Assembly: GCA_004154925.1 (NCBI GenBank)
Contig: QJNS01000051.1
Coordinates: 248,001 to 312,000 of the forward strand
DNA: 64,000 nucleotides
Direction: 5' to 3'
DNA from: Monosporascus cannonballus
Taxonomy: Eukaryota > Ascomycota > Sordariomycetes > Xylariales
The notes under the pieces were generated by a model. That model worked only from the letters and a program-made list of their open reading frames with translations, had not been told where the DNA came from and searched no databases. Positions 12,697 through 25,872 of this stretch are shown here, one piece after another. Within the stretch, counting starts at the first letter, position 1. The number at the start of each line of letters is the position of its first letter. The translations under genes and the position numbers were made by a program.

Positions 12697-13135
12697 TGTT
12701 ACAGGAACAGGGGTTCCTGTCTTGAGGAAACTAACCTTTAAGGCTTAGCGCGGACCTGTTACGGCTAAACTCCGGATAAAAAGGCTTAGCATTAAGGTGA
12801 TCTAGTTAATTTAAATAATTTAAATAATCTAGGACCAGATTACATAAATTATATAAATCACATAAATGCATAATATACTTATTTTAAGAAATTAAAATAT
12901 ATAATAAATTAATTTTTCATATAAATAATACCTACTTAATTTCGCTTTTTAATTATTAATTTAAGCTTTTAATTAAAAGGTAACTATACCGTTCTTAAAT
13001 TAAAAGGAAAATTTTTAAAACCTTTTTAACGATTAAACCATTAAATTATTTTTCGCTTTATTATTACCTGCAAATTAAGAACTTTTTTCGGATATTACTT
13101 ATATCTCTAAGTAAATATATAATAGGTTCGTTATA
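12697..13135 (+). repeat. 5' LTR of the LTR-B element
   Basis: Begins TGTTACAGGAAC with an 8-bp inverted repeat (ACAGGAAC at 12,701 and GTTCCTGT at 12,713) and ends AGGTTCGTTATA. The copy at the other end ends CGTTACA, showing a C-to-T change here. The internal stretch of short ATTTAAATAA-like units is expanded in the copy at 63.2 kb. Confidence 0.9.
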
Positions 13136-13399
13136 TTTTAATAATTCCTTAATTAATAACCGACGAATAATTTATCGCCCAATTAAGGTATAAATCTTTT
13201 TGAACTTAATGTAAACGATAATATAAAATAATATTTAAAAAATAAATAATATATACGATTTCCATTATTAGCTAACGAAATGATATTAATAAAACTTAAC
13301 GATTTACCCCTTATTAAGGAAATTTTCCAACTAATTAATAATATAACACCTTTTATTATTCGATCCTAAGGAGAATTTTCTTTTTAATCTTAATAATAA

Positions 13400-16300
13400 T
13401 TTTCCTTAATTTCTTAGGAAATTATCGAAATTCAGGATTTAAAGCCAAAAGGAAAACAGCCAGCCAGAAGCTAAAGGAACTAAGGAGATAAAAAAAAAGA
13501 ACTTATTACGGAAAAAAAACTGGATTTTTTGGCCCAAAAAGTCCAGAACCTGGAAAAAGAAAACGCCCGATTCGCCAAGAAACCAATTTTCCTTTAATTT
13601 GGCTTCCCCAGGGGACGAAACTAAGGAACCGGTTATCGACCACTTCTAACTAACATAAGATAAATACAGGAAAAAACTTCGGTTTTACCATTATTCGGTA
13701 TAGGACGAACATAAGGAAAAATTCCGGCTCTGCCTTTGTTTAATATAAACCAAACGCGAAAAAAAATAATCCCATTACCCAGTTACCACGAAATGCCAAA
13801 CATTAAGGGCTATAAGCCAATTCCCCCAAAACCTTATAACGAATCAAAAAACCCTGATAAATTTTTAATTCAGGCCAGATTTCACCTTAAATTTTATAAA
13901 AATTCCTTAACGGAAAATTATTAAAAAGTAATAGCCATTTTGCAGCTATTAATTGGACGGGTTCGCCAATAATTCGAACCTATTTTAACGGATTACCTTA
14001 AAAAATACCTAAAGGAATCCTCGGACTTTACCAATTATATTTTTAGCGAATACGAAAACTTTAAAAAAAAAATACGCGCCTTATTCGGAAACCCCGATAA
14101 AAAATAAAACATAATTAAATAATTCTATTTCTTTTATTAAACCAAATCAATATTTAAGTATATAACCGAATTTAACCGTTTAATAACTATTTCTAATTTG
14201 CCAAAAAACGCATTATTTTATTTTTATTATAATAACCTAAAACCTTAAATTAAGGATAAATTATATATGGAACCAAAAAATAAATTTTTTACAGAATATA
14301 CCGATAAGGCTATTATTGCCGACCGACGTACTTTTAATCGGTACCTTAAGAAAAAAAAAAACCAACAAACAAGATAAAAATAAAGGCTCGAAAAGCCAAA
14401 ATAAGAAAAATAAGGGTAAACCTTAAAAGGAAACAAATTCCGCTTCGAAAAAGCCCAAAAAAAACAAATCCAAAATAGAATATTTCAATTATGGCAAAAA
14501 AGGGCACTTTAAAAATAAATATTATTCCCCCGCCCAAAGGAACTCCAAAAAAAAAAGAATTTTTTAACCCCAGAAGAAAATCAGAACGGCTAAATAAAAA
14601 ACCAACAATAAGGCAAAAAAAGAAAAAAAAAATTAGCTCGATTTCCTTCCAGCCAGAATTCATTATTACCATTATTATTCAAATCCAAAACGATAACCCA
14701 AAATACGAAAATTATCCTATTTGCCAGGATTTTAAAGTTAAAGCCTATAAATATTATCTAGGACAAACGGTTTCCAGGATAACCATAAAATTAAGATATC
14801 AGTATTACCTTAATTCCCAGAAATATAAGATATATATAGCGGACAGTTAATTTCGATTAAATATAAATAATTATAAATAATTATCCCCGGAACTTTATAA
14901 ACTCCCAAAATATACCATTTACCCAAAGGAATTAACGGTAAATCCTTATAACTTATTACATTTTATTACTTATTATCAAAACAATTACCTCGTTTATCTT
15001 AAAACCAAAAAGGATAATAACTTTTGGCCCGGATAAAACGAAAAAACACCTATTGAACCAAATAACAAATGCCGATACGCTGAAATTCCCCAATAACCAA
15101 AATACCTTAAATCTTATTACCTATATCCCGAATCAAAACGAAATCAAAAGGCCATATCGTAAAAATACTTATGTTACTTTCCGATACTTTACGTCCAACA
15201 TAAGCTCTTAAATATAAAAATACCCTTTTCGGAAATTTACCTCCCTAATTCCATAATTCGGAAAATACAAAACTAAAAAATAAACCAAAAAAAAAGCATA
15301 AATCGAAAATATTAATACAAATACGGCAAAAAAATATGGTTCCGGTATAAAAATAATTAATATATTAAACATATTATCAGGAAAATTCGCAAATAAAAAT
15401 TCGCTTAAGCCGAACGGCATCAAAAATCAAAAAATTATAAAGGCCTTCGAAATTAAAGTATTAAAAAATCCCAATTTATAAAACTTTATGTAAAGCAATA
15501 AAAAAAATATGCAATTAAATCAAAATTTCTCTTTAATATAAAAATAAAACGTTTAAAACTATAATTAATTCCGGCGCAAAAAACAATTTTATTTCCCTTA
15601 TAACGGCAGAAAAATATCAGATTCCCTAGAGATACAAATTAAAATCCTACAAATTACGTACGGTAAATAAAAACCTATCCACATATAAAAATAAACAAAT
15701 TTTTCGAAAAATTAAGGAATTTTTAATATAAATCCAAAAATATTAAAAATATATTTCGTTGGATATCGTTAATATCGTTAAATACGATATTATTTTGGGA
15801 ATATTTTAACTCTATTCCAACAACTTACAAATTAATTAAAAAAAACAAACATTTTTTTAGGAAAACGAAATACTAAAAAAGGACGATCGAAAAATCTGCT
15901 ATATTATTAAGAAAATACGGATCCCTAATTAAATCTTTACGGTATTACCGAAATATCAAAAATTTAAGCGATTATTTAAGGACAAAAAGGATTATAAGTT
16001 ACTACCATATAATTAATAAGATTATCGGATACCCATTAAAAAAAAACATTACCCTAAATTTTACAAAATTTATTATATAAACCCAAAAAAATTAAAGGCC
16101 TTATAAAAAAGTATATAATTAAATCTGAAAAAAAAATATATTTAACCTTCCAACTCCTTTATTAAATACCTTATTCTCATAATACCAAAAACCAATAATA
16201 ATAAGCAAAAAATTAATAAAAACGGAACCCTTATTTACCGAAAAATAATTAATTACAAATAATTAAACAACATTATAATTAAAAACGGATATCCCTTAAT

Positions 16301-18960
16301 ATTTATAAACATTTTAAAGTAAAATGCCAATAAAGCCAAATAATTTACAATACTTAACTTCCATAATAATTACTACCGTATCCGAATAATTAAAAAAAAA
16401 AAATAAAAAACGGCATTCAAAACAATATATGGACTTTATAAATACAAAGTAATGCCGATAGGACTTATTAATGCTCCCGCTAGTTTCCAAAATTTAATCA
16501 TAATTACTTTTAAATAATTTCTGGACAAATTCGTATTTATCTACCTCGACGATATCCTCATCTACTCGGAAACCCTAAAGGAACATAAAAAGCATATAGC
16601 TTAAATACTCAGAACTCTGGACGAAGCCAACATTTAAATCAACCCAGCCAAAAGCATATAGCACACCCAAAAATTGGATTTTCTGGGGTTTACTTTCTTT
16701 CCCGGCCAAATTCAGATTTAACGCTCTAAGTTAAAAGCAATTAAGGACTGGCCTATCCCCGATAAGGCGACCGTTACAAACATCCGACAAATCTTAAGAT
16801 TTATAAGTTATATACGCAGCCTAATCGAAAAATACGGAAACATAATCAGGCTATTAACAAAACTTACTACCAAAAAATACATTAAAAAAAAATTCGAATT
16901 CCCAGAAAAAATAAAAAAAATATTCCGGAAATTAAAAAAAACAATTATTAACGGACCAATAATAAAAATGCCAAACCCAAACAAAAAAAAACGCCTAAAA
17001 ACAAATATTTTAAAATACGCCCTGGGTGCAATTCTAAAACAATAAAAAAATAACGGCAAATAATACCCAATAACCTATTACTTAAAAGCACTCCGGGATA
17101 CAAAACTCAGATACCAGATTTACGACAAAAAACTATTAACAATTATTAACGTTCTTAAGGAATAAAAACCTTTTCTTAACGGAACAAAAAAACTTTTCGA
17201 TATTTATTCTAATTATAAAAACCTTACTTAATTTATAAAAACTTAAGAACTAAACAAATAACATAAAATATAAATAATTTTTCTATCCAGATTTAACTTC
17301 AAAATACATTATATCAAAAAAAAAATATCTAAACAAATATTCTTAATCGCAAAAAAAACTACGATTCCAAAATTCCCAAAAAAAATATACAAATATTACA
17401 ATATAATAAGGACAGCATTATACAGTTATATAAAATCGTAAAAAAACTAACTACAAAACTCTTAATATAATTCCGGAATTTTTACGATATGGAAAAACAG
17501 AAAAAGGTTTAACAGCTAAAAAAGCAGCCAAAAAATCAATTACTATACCATAGAAAAATCTATGTTCCAAAAAATCAACAAAAATAATTCGTAAAGGAAT
17601 TTTACGAAAACCCATTACATAAATATCAAAAAATTTTTAAAATCACCAAACGGTTACAAAAAAAATATAACTTTCCAAAATTACGACAAATAATTAAAAA
17701 GGTAATCAAAAACTACAATATTTGCAACAAAACTAAAGTAATACGCCATAAGCCCTACGGGCTACTACAACCCACTAATATTCTAAATAAAGCATGGAAC
17801 ACCATAACTTAAGATTTCATCATTAGTTTACCTTTATTTAAAAACCCAGTCACTGGAATCGAATACGACGGAATATGGGTAATTATCGACAGACTTACCA
17901 AGTATAAATACTTTTTACCTTTTAAAAAAAACGTAACGGTAAAATAACTAACTTATATTTTTATTAAATATTACCTTAACAAACATAAAATACCAAAAAA
18001 AAATATTTCCGACAAAAATACGCTTTTTATTTCAAAATTTAATACCAATTTCTTCAAACAAATTAATATTAAACTCAAATTTTCGACAACGTATTATCCT
18101 TAAACGGATGAACAAATAAAACGGCTTAATTAAACTTTAAAATAATACCTTCGAAACTATATTAATTACTAGCAAAATAACTAAGTAAAACTTTTACCAT
18201 TGGTACAAATTACTTATAATACATTTATTAACGAAAATATAGGCATATCCCCTTATACAATTATATATGGACACAATACAAAAATAAAACAACCCAAACA
18301 ACCGCTTAATAAAACATTAAAGGTTATTATAATTATCCCAAAAGCAAAAATATTAATAACAAAAATCAAAACGATTTAAACCCGTTTCCAAAATAAGTTG
18401 CAATTCCTTTAATAACGGATAACCCAATATTATAACAAGAAAAAAATTAAAGGATTAATTTTAACGAAAAAAAATAAAATTTATTTATTATACCAAAAAT
18501 AAAACATAACCTTAAATATCTTATAGATCAAAACAAAAAGACCCAGCGATAAGCTCGATTTTATAAAACTTAGCCTATTCAAAATCGAAAAAATTATTTC
18601 CAAAACCAATTACCGACTGTCGCTACCCAAAAATATAAAAATACACCCTGTTTTCCATATTTCTTTACTTAAACCAACACCCAAAAACGTTCCGTTAAAA
18701 ACAAGCTTAAAAATCGAAAAGAACCCTGATAAATATAAAGTCGAATAGATACTGGATTCCAAAATAATTAAAAACAAAGTTCAATACCTAATTAAATAAA
18801 AAAAATACTTATACGAAAAAAACACCTAGGAACTATTTAACTACCTAACGAATACGATAAACCTGGTTAAGACGTTCTACCGCCAAAATCCTAACCAACC
18901 GTCTCCAATACGGCCAAGGTCGCAAACGATAACGGTCCCCCGCCCAAATCTAAACTTTCG
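13400..18960 (+). pseudogene. Ty3/Gypsy chromovirus gag-pol, full-length but mutated
   Basis: Reading on plus: gag about 13,736-14,350 (opening MFNINQTRKKIIPLPSYHEM); zinc knuckle 14,481-14,522 (YFNYGKKGHFKNKY, the C-x2-C-x4-H-x4-C pattern with every Cys changed to Tyr); protease near 15,561 (NSGAKNNFIS, Asp changed to Asn); RT with an intact YLDD at 16,542-16,553; RNase H near 17,016 (YALGAI); integrase from about 17,560 with DFIISLP at 17,813; a VFHISLL motif at 18,650; chromodomain about 18,735-18,850. Knuckle, protease, RT and RNase H share one frame. Integrase and the 3' part are in another, so a frameshift lies at about 17,440-17,560. Stops mostly replace Trp codons. Confidence 0.9.
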
Positions 18961-19656
18961 GCGTTCCAATCGAAAAAAGCCGACGTTTCCATAACGGCAT
19001 CCATTTCGGAAACAAATTACGCTTATTCCGTTTCCACACAACGACGCTTTTTTTCTAACCTTTCTTATTTTTCCAGTTAATCTAATTTATATCTTTTTTT
19101 CAAAATAACCACGGCCTTCTTTTTCAATACCTCCTACTAAAAGCGTAAATACCATAATCGACCGATAAACTTTTAAAATTTCTCTTTTCGCCAACGAAGC
19201 GCTTTTTTTTAACGTTAACGCAAGTTATCTAATTCCTTTTCGATAACCTCTTAATACGCCATAAAACTATCCTTAACCTTACGCTATTTTCTTTCGAAAC
19301 AATCACGTTCTTCGCCCAGCCTTATTAAAAAGTTCATAACCAAAACGTTATAAACAGGGCGCTAACTACAAATACAATAATTATAACTTAAAATATCAAA
19401 AACGTAAAAATATTCGGTTTCGCCGAAACGAATACAATTAAAATAAAAAAAAGCCGTAATACCAAACTTTTTAATATAACCGGTACGAAAATCGCAAAAA
19501 TTACGTTAATTCAAACGAGGTTTTCTTTTTTCTTTTTAAATACGATTTATTATAATAAAATTAATTAAAATATCCCTAAAAATTCTTTCCAACAAAACGA
19601 AATAGATACCTACGGTTTTTATCTTTAGGACAAAGATTTTTAAAAAAAGGAAATAA
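18961..19656 (+). other. 3' noncoding region of the LTR-B element
   Basis: Lies between the chromodomain end and the 3' LTR. The translation continues with few stops to about 19,080 as a basic, Pro/Arg/Ser-rich tail and then decays. No second gene was recognised. Confidence 0.5.
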
Positions 19657-20095
19657 TATTATAGGAACAAGGGTTCTTATCTCGAAAAAACTAACCTTTA
19701 AAGCTTAACGCGGACCTATTACGGCTAAACTCCGGACAAAAAAACTTGGCATTAAAATAATCTAATTAATTTAAATAATCTAAATAATCTAGGACCAGAT
19801 TACATAAATCACATAAATCACATAAATCCACGATACATTCATTTTAAGGAATTAAAATATATAATAAATTAATTTCTCGTATAAATAGCACCTACTTAAT
19901 TTCGCTCTTTAGCTATCAATCTAAATTTTCAACCAAAAGGCAATTACACCGTCCTCAAATTAAAGGGAAAATCTTTAAAACCTCTTTAACGAACAAACCA
20001 CTAAATCATTCTTCGCCCTATTATTACCTGCAAATCAAGAACCCTTTTCGGATACTGCTCATACCTCCAGGTGGATGTATAACAGGTTCGTTACA
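19657..20095 (+). repeat. 3' LTR of the LTR-B element
   Basis: Matches 12,697-13,135 along its full length. It starts TATTATAGGAAC, so the terminal TG and inner C are mutated, but its last 150 bp are less mutated than in the 5' copy (GGATGTATAACAGGTTCGTTACA region). Followed by the AATAA duplication at 20,096-20,100. Confidence 0.9.
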
Positions 20096-20100
20096 AATAA

Positions 20101-23100
20101 ATTAAAAGCTTTTTTCCGTAAATCTCGTAAATTAGGATATTATTATATCGGGTAATTCCGCCGTTATTAATAAAAGGTTTTTCATAGGCGTTAAACGTTA
20201 ATAAGATTTTTGGCAAATTCCTAAATATTCTCCGAATCCGGGTACTTTTTTTATTTTATCAAATATTAAGTAAATCCGTTTTATTTTCGTATGTCAAATA
20301 TTTTCTTTATTTGGTATACTTATTTGTTTTTCATTTTTATATCGTTTTATATTATATATACTTTGATTATATCCATTATTAATTCGAATAAAAAAATAAA
20401 AAGAATTAAATAAAATTTAATTTTTAGTAAAGATTTTAATTAATAATTATTTTTTAATATTTTCTTAGCGGTTTTATATGGACCGATATATTTAAAATTA
20501 AGGTTTTTACTAGGTTATTTTATTTGAATATTTTTTTAATAAGGAAAATTATTTCCTTTTTTTTCGAAAATTAATTTTTTCATTTTTTTGAATTATAATA
20601 TTTATTTATATGGTTTTGTACAAATTTTAATTTTGCTTTTATTTTTTAATATAATTATCGGAATTATTTTAACTTAAAAATTATTTTAATATTAATAAAA
20701 CCGTTATCGTATATTTTTTTATAAACCTTTAAAATAAATCCAAAATTTACATTTATAAATATTATTTTAATATTTTCGTAATAATTAATAATTTCTTAAC
20801 TTAGTTATTGTGTTTATAATTAATATAATATCGTAAATAAATTTCCAAAATTTAATTTATTTATTTTTTTTATTTATCCGTTTAAAGTTTAAATACATTA
20901 AATAATTTATAATTTAATTTAATTTATGTTATAAAGCTTTATTAAAACTTAAATATAAATATCGATTTTTTATTTGACATAATTTTTATTAGTAATTAAT
21001 ATACGTTGAAAATATGTTTAAAAAAATATATGCCTGTTATTTAACGTTAATATCTTTATAAAATAATAAAAAATAAAGGAATTTCGTAAATTAGTCGATT
21101 ATTACGAAAATATTATTATAATATATTGCCGTAATTGGAATTCTTAATATAAAAAATTTAATAATAAATTTAAATATAATTAAATATTATAATCGCTTTA
21201 TAATTAATAATAGCTGTAATTTTCCGTATAGTTTATGTCGTCGAGGTTTTGCTTTGATATAAATATTATATTGCCGTATAATTTTTTATATAATTAATTT
21301 TATTTTTAAAAAAGGTATATGCGTTAAAATCGTTTTAAGGTTTTATAAATCCCTAAATATCTATATAACTAATATTCGTATATTTTTCGTATTAAATATT
21401 TTTGATATATTTTTGGAATTTGCATTTTATTTGTTTTTTGGTATTTTGGGAAATTATCGTTATATTATTAAATTCTTTAATATTTATCGAAAAATACTGC
21501 CCGAATTATTATAATTTGTCGTAAGCGTAAATATTCTTTTATTGTAATATCAAAAATTATATTTTTAATTTTAATTAAGTTTTTCGAAATTTAATTATTT
21601 ACTTAAAGCATTTATTCTGTTATTTTTTGATTTTTTCTTATGGATAATACCGAAATCGAAATTCGTTAATTTTTCCGTATAATAAAGTTATTATCTTATA
21701 AATTTTTTAATCGTAATAAATCGGGTAAGATTTTGATAATCTATATAAATTTTAACCTAGTATAAATTTCCCTTTAAAAAATACCTAAATTTCCAAAACA
21801 CCATAATAATAATTATATATTTTTTATTTGGAATACCGTAATTAAATTTAGTTTTTTTAACTTTTATAAAAAGAATATAATAAGATATAATTTGCCTTAT
21901 TGTTTTCGTTATTTAATTATTATATTTAATATGTAATCCGAAATATCGGTATTTAATTTAATAAAACGGTTTAAATCGTATATCATTAATATTAATTCGT
22001 TAATAATCGTATCCTTAATATCTTAAAATACTTTTTCCGTATTTGGCGTTTATTTAAATTTCTTTTTTTTCGTAAAATTTGTTAAGGGTATAATTATTTT
22101 ATTAAAATTTCGAATAAATTTTTTATAATAATTAACAAATCCAAGAAATATTTTTACCTTTTTAATCATCGTTAATATTTATTATTATATAATTATAATA
22201 ATTTTTTAAGATTTATATTAATATATTTTAAAGTAATGATATATCTTAAATATTTTATTTCTTATATATTGAATTAATTTTTTTCCGCATTAACAAATAA
22301 CTTTACGTTTTATATAATTTAAAAAATTTTATAAATATATTTTACGTATATTTTTTCCGTTTCCGAAAAAAGAAAAATGTTGTTAAGATAATAAATAACG
22401 AAAATATCGAAATATTTTCGTAATACATAATTAACTATCCGTTAAAAAGTTATTAATATATTCGTAAATCTTATTAATATAACCAAATATTTAAATAATC
22501 CTTATTTCGTCCTAAAAATTATTTTTTATTTATATCTTTTTTTAATCTTAATAAAATTTTATTTATTTTTAAAATCGAATATTATAAATTATTTAATGCC
22601 GTAAAATTTATTTTTTATTTCCGTAATTAAAAGTAATAATATTTTATTTTTAATAATAATATCGTTCAGTTGCCGATAATTAACTATAAGTCGTAATTTT
22701 CCATTTTTCCTTAGTACGAAAAACGTAAGGTATTTTGTTAATAACTTCGAAAATTAAATTTATTTTTCTTATAACCGATTTTCCAGGTATTTTTTAAAAA
22801 TACGTAATTCGTTTTTATTAAAATTATAAATAAGTTAAAACTTTGTCGAAAATCCTTTTTTAAAAACTATTTCGTAATCTTATTCGTTATATTTTAGTAA
22901 TTTTATATTAAGTTCTTTTTTAAAAAATTATTTATATCTATAACATTATAATAATATATTAATTAAATTTTCTAATTCCTTAAATTATTATTTCTATTAT
23001 TCCAGATCGTTATTTAATTATTTTAATTTTATTTTAATAATAATAACAATACGTCATATTATTTTTAATACCCGTTTTTTTATATTTTATTCCTTTAGGT

Positions 23101-25420
23101 AATAAGGTATTTATCGTATTTTTATGCCTGTATTTATTATTATTATCGATTAAATATTAAAATTTTAATTTCTTTCCCTTATTTATTAATAAAAAATAAA
23201 ATAAATTTTACCTAGCTAATTCTGCCGTTAATCAAAATTCTATATTAACGTATTTATCATAATGTTAAAATTATATCGTAATTCCCAAATAAAACGATAT
23301 CGAAATTAACTGTGTAATATTATTTTTTAATAAAAACCTCGAAATAATTAATTTCGCATATAATTTTTTTATTATCGTATGTAAATGCCTAATTTTCGGT
23401 ATTCGTTATTATATAAGGTTTTAACTTATGTTTTCATAATAATTTAAATTTATTAATTATATCCGGTATAATATAATTTCTGTATAAAATTCCATAATTT
23501 ATTCTTATAATTTATTAATACGTTTTAATTCGTATTTCCAAGGTAATAAGGTCATTAACGTTCTCTATCGTCGTATTTAAAGCCTTTTTCGGGAATTCCT
23601 TTTAATCTTTTTGGGTTTCGTTATTTTGCGGCTTTTTTATAAGTAATCTTTTTTTTAATTCTTATTCGAATTTATCAAATTTTGTTTATATTTTTTCGTT
23701 TAACGCGTGAAATTGCTGTATTTATCGCTATTATCGGCATATTGTTTCTTTAAGCCGTACTAATTATTCCTAATATTTTTGTAATTTTTTTCCTTGTTGA
23801 ATAAATTATTCCCTTATATTTACTATTATATCTTATTATACGTTATTTTCATTATCGTTCCAAAAATCTTTTATAAATTAATATATCTTTTTTAATAACT
23901 TTTTTTCGTAAGGATTTATAATAAATACTAATTAAAAATAAAAGTCCGTAATACTTTTCTAATAGTATTTTTTTACCGTACGTTAAATTAACTTTTTCTT
24001 CGTTTAACAATTATACCATCCATAATAATAAAAGGGGTTTTTCTATAAGTATTATTTTTTTAAAATTAATTTTCCGTTTCGGCCAACTATTACATATTGC
24101 CTGGGGTTATGTTTCGAAATTATCGATATTAATATTCATTATTTTTGTTATGCCCGGTACGGTTTGGAAAATTAAATCTTTTATAATATATACGGGTAAT
24201 CCGTACGAAAATATATTATTTCCATTTTTATAATTGGGATATTTTCGTCGTTAACAATATATGGTATACATTTTGCCGTATCGATTGGGGGTTTTTGGAT
24301 AAACTTCCTTTATTTAATCTTAATATTTGCATAATTATTCTTATAATGCCTTTTATTATATTCGCATTATTTATCAAACTAGCTTTTTGGTTCTTCGTAT
24401 TCCTTATCGGATTTTTATCGTAATAATCCTTATTGGACCTTTTGCTTAAAACTTAAGGCGTACTTGGCTTAAATTATGTCAATAGTTTTATTATTGTTTT
24501 TTTGGTTGTTCCTGGATTATTTTTCCGATATAGGGGTCCAATTATCTTATCGTAACTTTTTGAGTTTCTTATATTTATAAACCTTATATCCTATTTTGCT
24601 ATAATTAAAGTATTTAATTTGGTTTTAATTTTGTCTATGGGTAACGCCAAATTCCATAAGTTCTAATACCGTTCCATAAAAAGTAAAAAGTACGTTTTAT
24701 TTTTTCCCTTAGTTAAATTTATTATATCCTAAACGTAAAGTATATTATTTTTTTTCTTATTATTTTTTAAATTATCGATTGTTAATTTTAATTACCTTTA
24801 CGATATATTAATTTCAAATAATTAATCGTTTAATCCGAATAATTTTATTTTTTATATTATCTTTTAACCCTTTATAAAATATGTTAATAAGGGTATCGGC
24901 TTTATTATTTTCTTATTTTACTTTAGCCATAAAACCTTTAAAGGTTACGGCGTACTTGGACGCAAATTTCTTTTGTCGGAATTATAAAAGTTATTAAGCC
25001 GTTAATCATTTTTTATCCGGATTGCCGAAATTATCGCGCATTTTGTTTTCGAAATTATATAAATTAAAAAAATTTCATTAATAAAATCTTTTTTATTTGC
25101 TTTTTTTATTTCCAAAAAATTTTATATAATAAACTTAAATTAATTAACCGTATTTCCTATTAGGCATATTTTTATTATTACGACAATATCCGTTAAATCG
25201 CTAAAGTTTAAAAAATAAAAATAAATTTGTACTTAAATTAAAAAAATCTAAGGGTTATTTTTTCTATCGTAAGGTTCTGGTTTTTTCGGCTTTATGCAGG
25301 CGAGAAAAGGTTGGGTAAGCGTAACCCTAAGTTATGGAACTTTTTTTTCCTGTTTCCGAATTCGAACCTAAAGCTGTTAAGTAAAGGTTTCCTAAATACT
25401 AATCGACATTTTAATAATAT
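20101..25420 (-). pseudogene. gag-pol relic of the outer LTR-A chromovirus
   Basis: Minus-strand reading from right to left: gag near 25,250-25,320 (KPKKPEPYDRKNNP); zinc knuckle at 24,571-24,612 (YFNYSKIGYKVYKY, C-x2-C-x4-H-x4-C with Cys and His changed to Tyr); RT active site near 22,380 (YYLNNIFLFS, both Asp changed to Asn); RT thumb near 22,110-22,170 (FLGFVNYYKKFIRNFNK); RNase H near 21,940-21,980 (DISDYILN); integrase about 20,600-21,500; chromodomain 20,170-20,290 (KYPDSENI followed by a stop in place of Trp). Gene order and spacing are those of an intact element. Riddled with stops. Confidence 0.85.
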
Positions 25421-25469
25421 TAAATATTATTTAAAATTTAACGGTATTATTAAATAAAAACTTATAACA

Positions 25470-25867
25470 TATAATAGTTAAATAATTTAACCAATTATTA
25501 AACCTTAAGTTAACGGGTTTATATTAATAGAAATATCGTAAGATTTTAAATAATAAATATAATAATCGTATTATATTTCTTAATACCGGAAATACTTTAT
25601 TACAAATAATTAATATTAATATGTATTACAAACTAAAATTATTTAAATTATGGAATTAATGGGCATATATATCCTTTTCTTTTAGCTGGATTACCACCAG
25701 TAAGTTGGTGATCTGGCTTATTGGCTTACCACCAATAAGTTGGTGATCCGGCTTACTGGCTTACCACCAGTGAGTTGGTGATCCGTCACGTGACCTGATC
25801 CACATGGTTTTCTTGGCCTTCTCCGTTGCGACCGTTTCTGGAGGCCGTGGCTTGTCAGGTCGTAACA
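25470..25867 (-). repeat. 5' LTR of the outer element
   Basis: Plus strand aligns to 11,759-12,156 from TATAATAGTTAAATAA to GTCGTAACA. The inner 200 bp are heavily mutated but 25,680-25,867 is almost pristine, with three well-preserved CCAGTAAGTTGGTGATC units. The switch falls inside one LTR, on the side facing the gene island. Confidence 0.88.
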
Positions 25868-25872
25868 GAAAG

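Larger units (their letters stand above)
12697..20095 (+). mobile_element. LTR-B chromovirus, structurally complete, coding mutated
   Basis: Two 439-bp LTRs (12,697-13,135 and 19,657-20,095) bound a 7,399-bp element. The 5-bp duplication AATAA is perfect at 12,692-12,696 and 20,096-20,100. Gag-pol is on plus with gag, zinc knuckle, protease, RT, RNase H, integrase and chromodomain in the usual Ty3/Gypsy order. All parts are in place, so it is structurally full-length but disabled by point mutations and at least one frameshift. It sits inside the outer LTR-A element and is younger than it. Confidence 0.93.
11759..25867 (-). mobile_element. LTR-A chromovirus, interrupted by an LTR-B element
   Basis: Near-identical 398-bp LTRs lie at 11,759-12,156 and 25,470-25,867, flanked by the perfect 5-bp duplication GAAAG (11,754-11,758 and 25,868-25,872). 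The gag-pol relic runs on minus, so the right LTR is the 5' LTR. The element is split by a 7.4-kb LTR-B element at 12,697-20,095. Without that insert and its duplication it is about 6.7 kb, normal for a fungal Ty3/Gypsy element. The inserted element is the younger of the two. No autonomous protein can be made. Confidence 0.9.

Noticed and set aside
14245..15423. Phe/Leu-rich minus-strand frames and a Lys-rich plus-strand frame at 14,491
   Set aside because: They lie over the LTR-B gag-pol. The zinc knuckle and protease fix the true frame, and these are in others.
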